From NCBI RefSeq assembly GCF_002506585.1, contig NZ_DAXW01000007.1, positions 1-39,847 of the forward strand: a DNA stretch of 39,847 nucleotides. The letters are read 5' to 3'. The notes beneath the pieces were generated by a model, which saw only the letters and a program-made list of their open reading frames with translations, did not search any database and was not told the DNA's origin. This document shows, piece after piece, positions 7,506 through 16,263 of this stretch. How positions within the stretch are numbered: position 1 is the stretch's first letter; every line of letters begins with the position of its first letter. The position numbers were made by a program, and so were the translations under genes. This DNA comes from Methanoculleus sp. UBA430 (GTDB lineage Archaea; Halobacteriota; Methanomicrobia; Methanomicrobiales; Methanoculleaceae).

Positions 7506-9713
7506 ATGCACCTGTCTAACCCGTTCAGGATGAACGACTGGGATAACAAAACGTTTTTCTGGGTATTCCAGGCCTTCCAGGTTGCCTTCATCGGCGTAGT
7601 CTGCCTCGGCCTTGCCGGGTATCACATACCTATCGCACGGGAGGCCCTGGCCTTTCTCTACCTCACCTTCCTGCCCGGAGTCCTCGTGCTGAAGGCACTC
7701 AGGCTTCATAACCTCGGCACGATTGAGACGGTCCTCTACTCTGCCGGGTTGAGCCTTGCGGTCCTCATGCTCACCGGCCTTGCCGCAAACATCGCCTACC
7801 CGCTACTCGGATATACGCGGCCGTTCTCATTTGCAATTCTCTTTCTCACGATCATCGCCGTCGTGCAGGTTCTGCTCTACCTCGCGCTCACCAGGGATCC
7901 GGGACATGCCGGTGTGAATCAAAAGATGGAGATCTCCCTCTCTCCGGTAGCACCGTTCCTGATAATCCTCCCGTTCCTCGCGATCATCGGGACGCATATA
8001 CGCGACGAGTATCACATGGTGACACTCCTCTTCCTGCTGCTCGTCCTGATCGCCGTAATTGGAATCGCCATAGGATCTGACCGTCTCATCCCGGTCTCCT
8101 GCTACCCACTGGCGGTCTACTCCATTGCGCTCGCGCTCCTCTACCATACTTCGCTGATATCGGAGTATGTCTGGGGCTATGACATCCACCACGAGCTCCA
8201 CCTGGTAAACAGCGTTCTGATACCGGGGTTCTGGGACATGACCATCCCGTACAACACAAACGGGATGCTCTCCGTCGTTGTGCTCGCCCCCATCTACTCG
8301 CTCATCTGCGATCTGGATCCCGTCTGGGTCTTCAAGATCCTCTACCCCCTCCTCTTTGCGCTCGTGCCGCTCGGGCTCTACCGGGCGGTAGAGAAACAGA
8401 CGAGCGCGAAGATCGGGTTTCTCTCGGTCTTCTTCTTCGTCTCGTTCTTTACATTCTATACAGAGATGATCTCCCTTGCCCGCCAGCAGATCGCGGAACT
8501 CTTTCTCGTGCTGACAGTCCTCGTGATGATCGATAAGTCCATGGACAGGGGCAGGCAGGCATTTCTCATGGTCACGTTCGGCTTTGCCATGATCGTCTCA
8601 CATTACGGCCTCTCGTACATTTACCTCTTCTCGCTCATTCCGGCATGGCTGCTGCTGGTCACGCTTGAACGCCTGCCGCCTGGAATAGAGAAGAGACTCA
8701 ACTGGATGACAGGCACCCCGGAGGTAGACCCGCTCTCCCCGGAGAGTACCGCTAAAAAATCACAGATCCGGACGCTTGTCCTCCCTTATATCCTCATCTT
8801 TGCCGCCCTCGCGTATTTCTGGTATTCGACGGTAGCCGAAGGCACGGCATTTGCTACCATCGCCGGCATCGGCGATAAGATATGGAACACCCTCTTTGCG
8901 GAATCCTTCGACCCGACAACCATCCAGGGAATGCATATCCTCACCAGCCAGTCGATCACACCCCTGCACAACCTGGCGAAGGTCGTCCATATCGCCACCC
9001 AGGGACTCATTGCCGTGGGACTGTTTGCAACCATCTTCAAGCGCGAACGGTGGCGCATTGAACCCGATTACCTCGCCGTCTCGCTCGTCTTCCTCCTCAT
9101 CAACATAGCCGGCATCATCGTCCCGTTCTTTGCGAGCTCGCTCAACACCAGCCGGCTCTACCACATCACCCTGATCCTCCTTGCTCCGTTTGCAATCATC
9201 GGCGGTATAACGCTCTATGAGGCAATAGTCGAGAAGATACACGCCATCCAGGCCTTACCGTTCATGAAAACGGCCTATCAGGCGCTGTCGGTCTTTTTCG
9301 TCGTCTTCTTCCTCTTCAACAGCGGGGTCGTCTACCAGATTGTGAACGACAGCCCGACATCGATGGCGCTCGAAACCACCGGGGATAAGCCCGTCTTCAA
9401 CGGCAAAGAGGTGCAGGGAGCAAGATGGCTCTTCTCGGAAGGGAGTGAGCGCCCCACCTATGTCGACGGCACGCGCTGGTGGCTCTTGCTGGGATTCAAT
9501 CCGGGCTACCAGCGGTACCTCCCCACAAACCCGTCGCTGGTGGAGCCAAATTCCTACCTCTACTTCGGCACGTATAACCTTGTACGGGAGAGCGTCCGGA
9601 TAGAAGTGCAGCAGGCCGTCACTGTGGCGGGCTACGTCGATGCCGGGCGGTTCACCTGGGACCAGAACAGGATCTACGATAATGCCGGCTCCGCCATCTA
9701 CCTGCAGAGGTAG
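7506..9713 (+). CDS. Polytopic membrane protein, DUF2206-like
   Basis: This 735-residue protein is dominated by hydrophobic helices from residue 15 to about 615 (roughly 14-17 segments). A soluble domain of about 110 residues follows at the C-terminus, with ARWLFSEGSE, TRWWLLLGFNPGYQRYL and a final NAGSAIYLQR. The arrangement matches the DUF2206 family of predicted archaeal membrane proteins, which resemble GT-C-type transferases. The first large loop contains YDIHHELHLVNS, with Asp, His and Glu where GT-C enzymes keep acidic residues, but I cannot prove catalysis. AGAGGT at 7491-7496 is a well-placed ribosome-binding site for the ATG at 7506. Its position between a glycosyltransferase and a flippase suggests a role in lipid-linked glycan assembly or transfer. 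Confidence 0.75.
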   Translation: MHLSNPFRMNDWDNKTFFWVFQAFQVAFIGVVCLGLAGYHIPIAREALAFLYLTFLPGVLVLKALRLHNLGTIETVLYSAGLSLAVLMLTGLAANIAYPLLGYTRPFSFAILFLTIIAVVQVLLYLALTRDPGHAGVNQKMEISLSPVAPFLIILPFLAIIGTHIRDEYHMVTLLFLLLVLIAVIGIAIGSDRLIPVSCYPLAVYSIALALLYHTSLISEYVWGYDIHHELHLVNSVLIPGFWDMTIPYNTNGMLSVVVLAPIYSLICDLDPVWVFKILYPLLFALVPLGLYRAVEKQTSAKIGFLSVFFFVSFFTFYTEMISLARQQIAELFLVLTVLVMIDKSMDRGRQAFLMVTFGFAMIVSHYGLSYIYLFSLIPAWLLLVTLERLPPGIEKRLNWMTGTPEVDPLSPESTAKKSQIRTLVLPYILIFAALAYFWYSTVAEGTAFATIAGIGDKIWNTLFAESFDPTTIQGMHILTSQSITPLHNLAKVVHIATQGLIAVGLFATIFKRERWRIEPDYLAVSLVFLLINIAGIIVPFFASSLNTSRLYHITLILLAPFAIIGGITLYEAIVEKIHAIQALPFMKTAYQALSVFFVVFFLFNSGVVYQIVNDSPTSMALETTGDKPVFNGKEVQGARWLFSEGSERPTYVDGTRWWLLLGFNPGYQRYLPTNPSLVEPNSYLYFGTYNLVRESVRIEVQQAVTVAGYVDAGRFTWDQNRIYDNAGSAIYLQR

Positions 9714-9729
9714 CAAGGCAGGACGGAAG

Positions 9730-10971
9730 TTATAGCCACCCTTTCTTCTTCAGGATCGCGGCGACCAGCAACGTGCCTGCAACGTACGTGCCGAGCCACG
9801 CATACCCCATGCCGATGAGGCCGAACCGGTTCATCATGGTGTAACCAAGTCCGAGCAGGCCGACACTGACGAACCCGCTGAGGATGATGAGGCTCCGGAT
9901 CTCGTTTCTGACCTTGGCGATGGATATGAAGGTCTGGCATATAGAGACGAAGAGGGCGGAGAACGCAAGCACCCGGAGCAGGGCTATCCCTTCGACGTAG
10001 TCCTTGCCGATCAGGTTGAGGATCTGCTCCCCGAAGAGGGAGATCCCGAGGATTGCAGGAATCAGCAGAGCGAACATGCTTGCGAGCGTCCGAAGCACGC
10101 TCTTTTTCATCTCCCCCCCGTGACTCCCCTCGACAAAGAGCGAAGTCGTGAACGCGTACGGGATCATGAAGAGTATCGAGACGATCGCATAGGTGATGTA
10201 GTAGTTAGCGGTGCTCTCGGCCCCGAGCACGTGGAGCACCAGGATCGGGATGACCATGTTCGGGGCGGACATCAGCATCCCGGCAACGTATGCACCGGCG
10301 GAGAACTGCCATGCCTCCCGCAGGAAGACCCGGTCCACACCCAATGCCGGCCGGATGGAGCACCGGGCGAGGAGGAGAAGGGCGAAGATCAGCCCGAGGA
10401 CGAACGAGAAACCGAAGGCGCTGAAGATGCCCGTCGCGCCGAGGAAGACCAGGGGGACGAGGAAGAGGATCCTCGACCCGTAGAGGAGGTTCAGGGCGAA
10501 ATAGTGTTCGGATTTCCGTAGAGCGTTGAACGCACCCTCAAGAACCCAGGTGATAGAGTAAGCTCCGAGGAAGAGGAGGTAGAGCGGTGCAATCGTCTTT
10601 ACGATCGTCAGTTCGGGGGATACGATGTCCACTGCGGCGATGAAGACCAGTCCCGCGCCGAGCGCCACCCCGGTCGGCACAAGGATGGCGGTTCCGAGCA
10701 CCTTGTTCTTGTCGCGACTGGGGAAGAACCGGATCACCGACTGGTCCAGGCCGAGCCGGGAGATGAGAATGAGGAGCCCCATAGACGACATCAGAGCGGT
10801 TGCAATACCCACATCCGCCTGCGAATAGAGCCGGGCTGCGATCATCCAGAAGAAGAACCCAAACCCTGCAGCGACGAACGATGACGCCATGATGAAGAAC
10901 GAGTTCCTGATAAGCGGCTCCCGGAACTGCTGCCTGACCTTGCTGAAGTTTTTGGGGAGTGCAACTGCCAT
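9730..10971 (-). CDS. Polysaccharide flippase (Wzx/MATE-MOP superfamily)
   Basis: A 413-residue protein of about 12 transmembrane helices with the MOP-exporter N-terminus: RNSFFIMASSFVAAGFGFFF, then ARLYSQADVGIATALMSSMG, the conserved helix 1-2 region of Wzx-type lipid-linked oligosaccharide flippases. Asp/Arg residues in RLGLDQSVIRFFPS fit the cytoplasmic loop. It should move lipid-linked glycans across the membrane. Its 3' end converges on the DUF2206-like gene with 16 bp between stops. The TATA box at 10993-11003 lies about 27 nt ahead of the ATG, so a leaderless transcript is likely. The length is slightly short for the family but no helix is obviously missing. Confidence 0.88.
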   Translation of the reverse strand: MAVALPKNFSKVRQQFREPLIRNSFFIMASSFVAAGFGFFFWMIAARLYSQADVGIATALMSSMGLLILISRLGLDQSVIRFFPSRDKNKVLGTAILVPTGVALGAGLVFIAAVDIVSPELTIVKTIAPLYLLFLGAYSITWVLEGAFNALRKSEHYFALNLLYGSRILFLVPLVFLGATGIFSAFGFSFVLGLIFALLLLARCSIRPALGVDRVFLREAWQFSAGAYVAGMLMSAPNMVIPILVLHVLGAESTANYYITYAIVSILFMIPYAFTTSLFVEGSHGGEMKKSVLRTLASMFALLIPAILGISLFGEQILNLIGKDYVEGIALLRVLAFSALFVSICQTFISIAKVRNEIRSLIILSGFVSVGLLGLGYTMMNRFGLIGMGYAWLGTYVAGTLLVAAILKKKGWL

Positions 10972-10992
10972 CGGCGCCAGTATCGGACAGCA

Positions 10993-11003
10993 CCTATATA
11001 GAT
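10993..11003 (-). promoter_or_regulatory. TATA box of the flippase gene
   Basis: Minus-strand ATCTATATAGG is centred about 27 nt ahead of the start codon at 10971, predicting a leaderless transcript. Confidence 0.6.
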
Positions 11004-11160
11004 GTATCCGCCGCTCCGACCTCTTCGAGGCTGCATAGCCGGTGGGAAGAGGTCTTCGATGCCACGCTGGCCGGTACAGCCCGGGGCTGCCTTCGCCCGG
11101 ACAGGCAAGATTAAAATAAGATGGGTGGTCGGAGGATAACCCCGACTCCCGCTACAGACA

Positions 11161-13755
11161 TTACAGTGAGGAGGTTCTGCCGAAGAAGAGATCGGCGAGC
11201 AGGGCAACATCGTTCCAGTCCACGGTGCCGTCTTCATCGAAGTCGGCAGCAGTATTGGAGCTGGTGGTTCCCTGCGCCATCCCGGCGGCGATCGTCACGT
11301 CGGCCCAGTCAACGCTGCCATCTCCGTTGAGGTCTCCCCTGACGGGAGCCGGGCTGGCGCCGACAACGATCTCCTTACTCATAACGTTGTTGTTCTCATC
11401 GCTCTCTGCAATCCGGTTGACATCGTCCACGTTGGCCTTCACGGTGTGGGTGCCGAGGGCGGCCTTCCAGGTTGCACCGGCCGAGCCGCCGCTGGCGGCC
11501 AGGGTGACCGATGCACCCGGAGCAATCGATGCGATGTGGGAATCGGACCAGACACCAGGACCAGCAGCCCCGTCATCGAAGGTGAAGATGACACCGTGCT
11601 TTACGCCCGCAGGCGTGGGAGCCGTCCCCTGGTTCTTGACCGTGGCCAGGAGCTTCACCGCGCTCCCGGGGGCCGGGCTTGCCGGCTCCCAGGAGATACC
11701 GGTCACCACAAGGTCCGGCTTCCCGGAGGGAACCGGTGTGGTGGGGGTCGGGGTGGGCGTCGATCCGGCCTTCAAGACCGTGATCTGCTCGGTGCGGACG
11801 TTGTTCGCTTCGTCGCTTTCGGCGATCCGGTTGACGTCATCCACGTTGGCCTTCACGGTGTGGGTACCGAGGGTGGCCTTCCAGGTTGCACCGGCCGAGC
11901 CGCCGTTCGCGGTCAGCGTGACCCATGCGCCCGGAGCGATCGAGCCGGTGTGGGTGTCGGACCAGACACCGGGGCCGGCGGCCCCGTCATCGAAGGTGAA
12001 GATGACACCGTGCTTCGCGCCCGCAGGCGTGGCGGCGTCACCCTGGTTCTTGATCGTGGCCGAGAGCGTTACCGCGCTCCCGGTGGCCGGGTCTGCCGGC
12101 TTCCAGGAGATATCGGTCACCACAAGGTCCGGCTTCCCGGAGGGAACCGGTGTGGTGGGGGTCGGAGTGGTTGGGGTAGTCGGCGTGGGAACCGGAACGG
12201 TCGGGGTCGGCACCGGAGCACCGGTGGACGTTACCTTCACGTTCTGGAGTTTCGCCTGACCGGCCGGAACCGTGCTCACGATGGTCACGCCGGAGGAACC
12301 GGCGGGGAGGGTCTTGGAGACGATCTCCATATCCTTCACGAGGACGTTTCGGGTGCCGTACCCCTCGATCACGAACGGCTTTGCGGAGTCAGAGACGATC
12401 TGGCCGGAGAAAAGGGTGTTCTCGTTCTCCTTCGCCCAGACCAGCGTCTCAGGACGGTTGCCCGACGCGTAGATGCTCACCTCGGCGTTGTCGAACTGAC
12501 CGTTTGTGCCGCCGAGGCTTGAACCCTTACCGTTGTATCCGACCGGATCGATCAGGTGGAAGTTCCGGATCTTCACGTTGTTCGCGAGGTCGACCTGAAG
12601 GCCGTACGCGCGCGAGTTGATGCTCGTGCAGTTCTCCATCACCAGGGCAGGGTTAACCGAGCGGGACGGGACACTGTAGTAGCCGGCAGGTACCCGGTAG
12701 GAGAAGTCGGTCCTCCCGATGCCGGTGTCCTTCTCGACGCAGTTGTAGAGCTTACCACCGTTCGTCGTGTAGAACCCGTTCATGGAGTTGCCTTCCGCGA
12801 CGCAGTTGATGAACGTTGCGTCGCAGTTCGGGGCGTAGTAGCCGCACCCGAAGTAGTGGGTCGACATGTCGTTTACGTTGTAAGCCTTCGTCGGGAAGGC
12901 TTTCTGCCCGTTGTTCCGGCTCGTGCAGTTTTCAAGGACTGCATTCGTCACCTTCGGATCGAATTCGAAGTGGAACCCGGACTCCAGGTTGCCTTCCGCG
13001 AGGCAGTTCGTCACGCGGAGGCCGTCCATGTCGTTTAACTCCGCAAAGTCGAATCCGGTGATCCAGGGATTGAACACGCCGAACTTGCCGCAGTTGATCG
13101 CGGCGCAGTTATCATAGCGGACGTTCTTGATCACCATGTTCGTCGATCCCCAGGCATTGTGGAGGAACCCATAGGTCCCGGTGTCCACGGCCTTGCAATT
13201 GACGAATTCGACGTCTTCGAGGGTCGGAGCGTATACTGTCGGATCGTGAATCAGGAGGTAGACTGCCTGGATGCTCGCATCCGCGGTGCCCGTGATGTTG
13301 TGGAGCTTTGCGTGGCTTGCCCGAATGTTTATTACACCGAGCCATTTGACGCCGCTGCTGTAGCCGCTCCCCTGGACATGGAACCCGTCAAGCGTGATAG
13401 ACTCACGGTCGACGTTGATGCGCCCATCGCGGGTAAATTTCAGGAATGTCTCAGATTCACCTTCCCCCATGAGAGTGGAGCCTGCTTTGGGAGCAATGAT
13501 CCCCGCACAGTTGTATGTGCCACTGGAAAGGAGGACAACACCGCCGGATGATGGCAGGGCATTCAGTGCTGCCTGAATCTCCACATGGTCATTGACCCCA
13601 TCACAGACGTAGGCAGCCGATGCTTTATCGGCCGCACTGCTGTCGCTTGCCGCGACAATCGTGGTGGGGGTCGTCTCGAGTGCCCCGACGATCGGGATGA
13701 GCCCGATAATCAGAAACACTGCGATTAGAAGCTTCGTTGTCCGTCTATCTCTCAC
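11161..13755 (-). CDS. Secreted beta-helix protein with two CARDB domains and a type I dockerin (paralog 3)
   Basis: About 864 residues. A signal peptide (KLLIAVFLIIGLIPIVGA) precedes the shared beta-helix core (YVCDGVNDHVEIQAAL; TADASIQAVYLL; TYGFLHNAWG; FNPWITGFDFAELNDM). Two Pro/Thr linkers follow, each leading to a CARDB module of about 120 residues starting GKPDLVVT. The C-terminus is a dockerin with two EF-like calcium loops, DLNGDGSVDWAD and DFDEDGTVDWND, separated by about 22 residues. Dockerins bind cohesins in scaffold complexes; CARDB domains are cell-surface adhesion or spacer modules. I prefer the GTG at 13755 because AGAGGTGAG lies just ahead and it places an RDRR n-region before the signal; an ATG at 13782 is the alternative. 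Transcription probably starts in the A/T-rich tract upstream. No cohesin is visible in this window. Confidence 0.88.
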   Translation of the reverse strand: MRDRRTTKLLIAVFLIIGLIPIVGALETTPTTIVAASDSSAADKASAAYVCDGVNDHVEIQAALNALPSSGGVVLLSSGTYNCAGIIAPKAGSTLMGEGESETFLKFTRDGRINVDRESITLDGFHVQGSGYSSGVKWLGVINIRASHAKLHNITGTADASIQAVYLLIHDPTVYAPTLEDVEFVNCKAVDTGTYGFLHNAWGSTNMVIKNVRYDNCAAINCGKFGVFNPWITGFDFAELNDMDGLRVTNCLAEGNLESGFHFEFDPKVTNAVLENCTSRNNGQKAFPTKAYNVNDMSTHYFGCGYYAPNCDATFINCVAEGNSMNGFYTTNGGKLYNCVEKDTGIGRTDFSYRVPAGYYSVPSRSVNPALVMENCTSINSRAYGLQVDLANNVKIRNFHLIDPVGYNGKGSSLGGTNGQFDNAEVSIYASGNRPETLVWAKENENTLFSGQIVSDSAKPFVIEGYGTRNVLVKDMEIVSKTLPAGSSGVTIVSTVPAGQAKLQNVKVTSTGAPVPTPTVPVPTPTTPTTPTPTTPVPSGKPDLVVTDISWKPADPATGSAVTLSATIKNQGDAATPAGAKHGVIFTFDDGAAGPGVWSDTHTGSIAPGAWVTLTANGGSAGATWKATLGTHTVKANVDDVNRIAESDEANNVRTEQITVLKAGSTPTPTPTTPVPSGKPDLVVTGISWEPASPAPGSAVKLLATVKNQGTAPTPAGVKHGVIFTFDDGAAGPGVWSDSHIASIAPGASVTLAASGGSAGATWKAALGTHTVKANVDDVNRIAESDENNNVMSKEIVVGASPAPVRGDLNGDGSVDWADVTIAAGMAQGTTSSNTAADFDEDGTVDWNDVALLADLFFGRTSSL
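11362..12138 (-). repeat. Tandem CARDB coding repeat
   Basis: Two copies (11773-12138 and 11362-11724) with a period of 414 bp encode CARDB modules that are nearly identical in protein and largely so in DNA, including shared runs around HGVIFTFDDGAAGPGVWSD and TVKANVDDVNRIAESDE. This points to a recent in-frame duplication. Confidence 0.8.
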
Positions 13756-14299
13756 TATCTCACCTCTTGGGAGATACTGCATTATCTGATAGCAATGTTT
13801 TAAAATCTTTTTTAATTTAATTCAACGAAATATATAATTCCGAATGTTAAAAAAACTGCCAGATATCATTAAAATCACATATTTCCACTGTTTCATAAGT
13901 TCAACTTATAATAGAAAACTATATATAATAAATTAAACTTTAGCGCAGGCGCAACACCGATCCCCCGGCAAAACCGGAGAACCCAGGAGGGACCCCGGAC
14001 CGGTGAGCGGACATCGGATGCAGAAGATCATCCAACAATCTTATGAAAAAAATTCGTGAGCTTAACGAGATCCGTGCCGGATCAATCAGGACGGCAGCCA
14101 TCCCCTGCCGCACCCCGGAGTGGGAGGGATACCTGCGACACCATGCCACGCGACACCCGGGCCGGAACAGAATTTGCCGAAAGATGCATCGTTACCGACG
14201 CATCGACAGGACCCCGCCGACCTCTCACCCTCATTCGGAAAGAGGACACCACGGCTTCACGCCTGCGGATACCGCACCCCTAATCGACGCCACGGGGCA
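13756..14299. other. Intergenic region with a long A/T-rich tract
   Basis: Positions about 13797-13942 are almost entirely A and T, in sharp contrast to the GC-rich surroundings. They include several TATA-like runs (for example ACTATATATAATAAATT near 13919-13934). The tract lies upstream of the dockerin gene and probably contains its promoter. The right part (about 13945-14299) shows no gene with convincing composition. Confidence 0.5.
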
Positions 14300-15949
14300 T
14301 CACGGCACGCTCGAGGTGACCACCACGTTCTCAAACTTTACCGCCCCGGAAGGCACCGTATTTGCGAGGACCACGCCGTTCGTGAACAGTGCGAGGTCCG
14401 CCGAGACGATCTCCATATCCTTGATCCGGACATTCCTGGTGCGATCGCCCTCGATCACAAACGGTTTTGCCGCATCCGAGACAATCCGGCCCGAGTACTC
14501 GACATTCTCGTTATTCCGGGCCCAGATCAGCGTCTCAGCCCGGTCTCCCGATGCATAGATGTTCACTATGGAGTTGGCCATCGGTCCTCCCTGTGATCCA
14601 CCAAGGTCCGTCGCCTTTCCGTCGATCCCGGCCGGGTTCTCCAGGCGGAAGTTTTTAATCCAGACATCGCTTGCAAAGTCTATCTGAATACCATAACCGT
14701 TTGAATCGATGCTTGAACAGTTCTCAAGCACCAGAGACGGAGTAATTGATCGGGTCGGGGCGGCGTAGAACGATGCCGGCTGTATGATCCGGTAATCGGT
14801 CTTCCCGGCGCCGACGTTGCGGTCGACGCAGTTGTAGAGTTTGCCACCGCTGGTGGCGTAGAATCCGTGCCGGCTGTTTCCCTCAGAGTAACAACTGATG
14901 AAGGTGATGTCTCCCCGGGGGGCGTAGTAACCGCACCCGAAGTAGTGCGTCGACATATCGTCCAGGTTGTAGGCCTTTGTCGGGTAGGCTTTCTGCCCGT
15001 TATTCCTGCTCACGCAGTTCTCAAGGATGCAGTCACGCTTCTCGGGGTCCCACTCGAAATGGAACCCGGACTCCAGGTTGCCTTCCGCGAGGCAGTTGCT
15101 CACCCGGAGGCCCTCGATGTCGTTTAACTCCGCAAAGTCGAATCCGGTGATCCAGGGATTGAACGCCCCATATCTGCCGCAGTTGATAGCCTGACAGTTC
15201 TGGTACCTGACATCCCGGATCACCGTGTTCTCCGTCCCCCAGGCGTTGTGGAGGAACCCGTAGGTCCCGGTGTCCACGACCCTGCAGTTGACGAACTCGA
15301 TATCCTCGAGGACGGGGACGTAGACGTTCGGGTTGTGGAGCAGAAGGAAGACCGCCTGGGTGCTCGCATCGGCAGTCCCCTCGACCTCCATAATCTTCAC
15401 GTGGCTTGCATAGATCGTGACCACGCCGAGCCAGAGGTCGGGCTCGATACGGGGATAGCCGGTGCCCCTGACGTGAAAATTATAGAGCGTGACGGACTCC
15501 GTGGAGATGTTGAGCCGCCCGTTCCGGCTGAACTCAATGAATGTCGCATTCGGCCCCTCCCCGCGAAGCATGGAATCAGCGCGGGGGTAGACGCTCCCGG
15601 TGCAGGAGAACGTGCCCTCGGTCAGGCAGACCGTGCCGCCCGACAATGGCAGGGCATCAAACGCGGACTGGATGTCGCGTTGGTCATCCGTGCCGTCGCA
15701 CAGAATGTCGGCCCGGGCCTTCGACGTGGGGCTGCTGTCACTTGCCGCGACGATGACCGTCGGCCCGGAAACCTTCGGGGGCACCGCTGGCGTCGTGGGA
15801 ATCGGAGTTATCAACGGGGGAGGCGGAGGCGGCGGGACCGGGCCCGGTGGATAAACGTGCATGATCAGCACAACGGCGCCGATCACCGACAGTACGATCG
15901 CGATGGCGATGAGGATGCGTCTGGTCCCCAGAGATGGTCTTGCTGACAT
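14300..15949 (-). CDS. Membrane-anchored beta-helix protein (paralog 4)
   Basis: A 549-residue paralog with a single N-terminal transmembrane helix (residues about 11-31, RILIAIAIVLSVIGAVVLIM) and no clear cleavage site. A polyproline stalk follows (seven Pro in a row near residue 40, then PTTPAVPPKV). The core follows from about residue 65 with ILCDGTDDQRDIQSAFDALP, TYGFLHNAWG, FNPWITGFDFAELNDIEG and GNLESGFHFEWDP. The solenoid is therefore displayed on a stalk outside the membrane rather than secreted. Two Cys (VSNCLAEG and NCVSRNN) recur in all copies. It follows paralog 5 on the same strand with 314 bp between, so the two may be separate transcripts. Function unknown. Confidence 0.85.
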   Translation of the reverse strand: MSARPSLGTRRILIAIAIVLSVIGAVVLIMHVYPPGPVPPPPPPPLITPIPTTPAVPPKVSGPTVIVAASDSSPTSKARADILCDGTDDQRDIQSAFDALPLSGGTVCLTEGTFSCTGSVYPRADSMLRGEGPNATFIEFSRNGRLNISTESVTLYNFHVRGTGYPRIEPDLWLGVVTIYASHVKIMEVEGTADASTQAVFLLLHNPNVYVPVLEDIEFVNCRVVDTGTYGFLHNAWGTENTVIRDVRYQNCQAINCGRYGAFNPWITGFDFAELNDIEGLRVSNCLAEGNLESGFHFEWDPEKRDCILENCVSRNNGQKAYPTKAYNLDDMSTHYFGCGYYAPRGDITFISCYSEGNSRHGFYATSGGKLYNCVDRNVGAGKTDYRIIQPASFYAAPTRSITPSLVLENCSSIDSNGYGIQIDFASDVWIKNFRLENPAGIDGKATDLGGSQGGPMANSIVNIYASGDRAETLIWARNNENVEYSGRIVSDAAKPFVIEGDRTRNVRIKDMEIVSADLALFTNGVVLANTVPSGAVKFENVVVTSSVP

Positions 15950-16263
15950 AAAATTACGACCCGTCTATGTTTGTCGCCGTGGTGTCCTGATGTGCCGCGA
16001 CCGTGAGAGTTCACCATCCCGGGTTGAACCGAACCGTCCGGAGACGGGATCGGGAGAGCCCGCAACGTCTCCTACCCGGTCAATACCCCTATGATGCAGA
16101 AGTACCATTTAAGGGTTTAGCCGACCCGCACCAATCGAGGGGATTGGTGCAGAAGCCCGGCAGACCAATGGCAGGTTTTCCGGCCATGCAGGGGCTTAAA
16201 GATCTACACGCGAAGTTATCAGGATGGGAGCATCCCCGATCGCGATGGAGCCGGTCCCGATCC
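15950..16263. other. Intergenic region with a strong hairpin
   Basis: Apart from the hairpin at 16128-16150, nothing protein-coding stands out. No clean TATA box is seen ahead of the minus-strand gene starting at 15949. Confidence 0.5.
16128..16150 (-). repeat. 9-bp perfect hairpin in the 3' region of beta-helix paralog 5
   Basis: GCACCAATC (16128-16136), loop GAGGG, GATTGGTGC (16142-16150). It lies about 115 nt past the stop of the 16264-17832 gene, where it could be a 3' UTR structure, an RNA-processing site or a protein-binding palindrome. No T-run follows, so it is not a typical archaeal terminator. Confidence 0.65.

Noticed and set aside
7298..7519. 73-codon plus-strand frame overlapping the glycosyltransferase stop as ATGA
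   Set aside because: Composition is unlike a protein gene, it has no recognisable motif, and it runs past the start of the membrane-protein gene.
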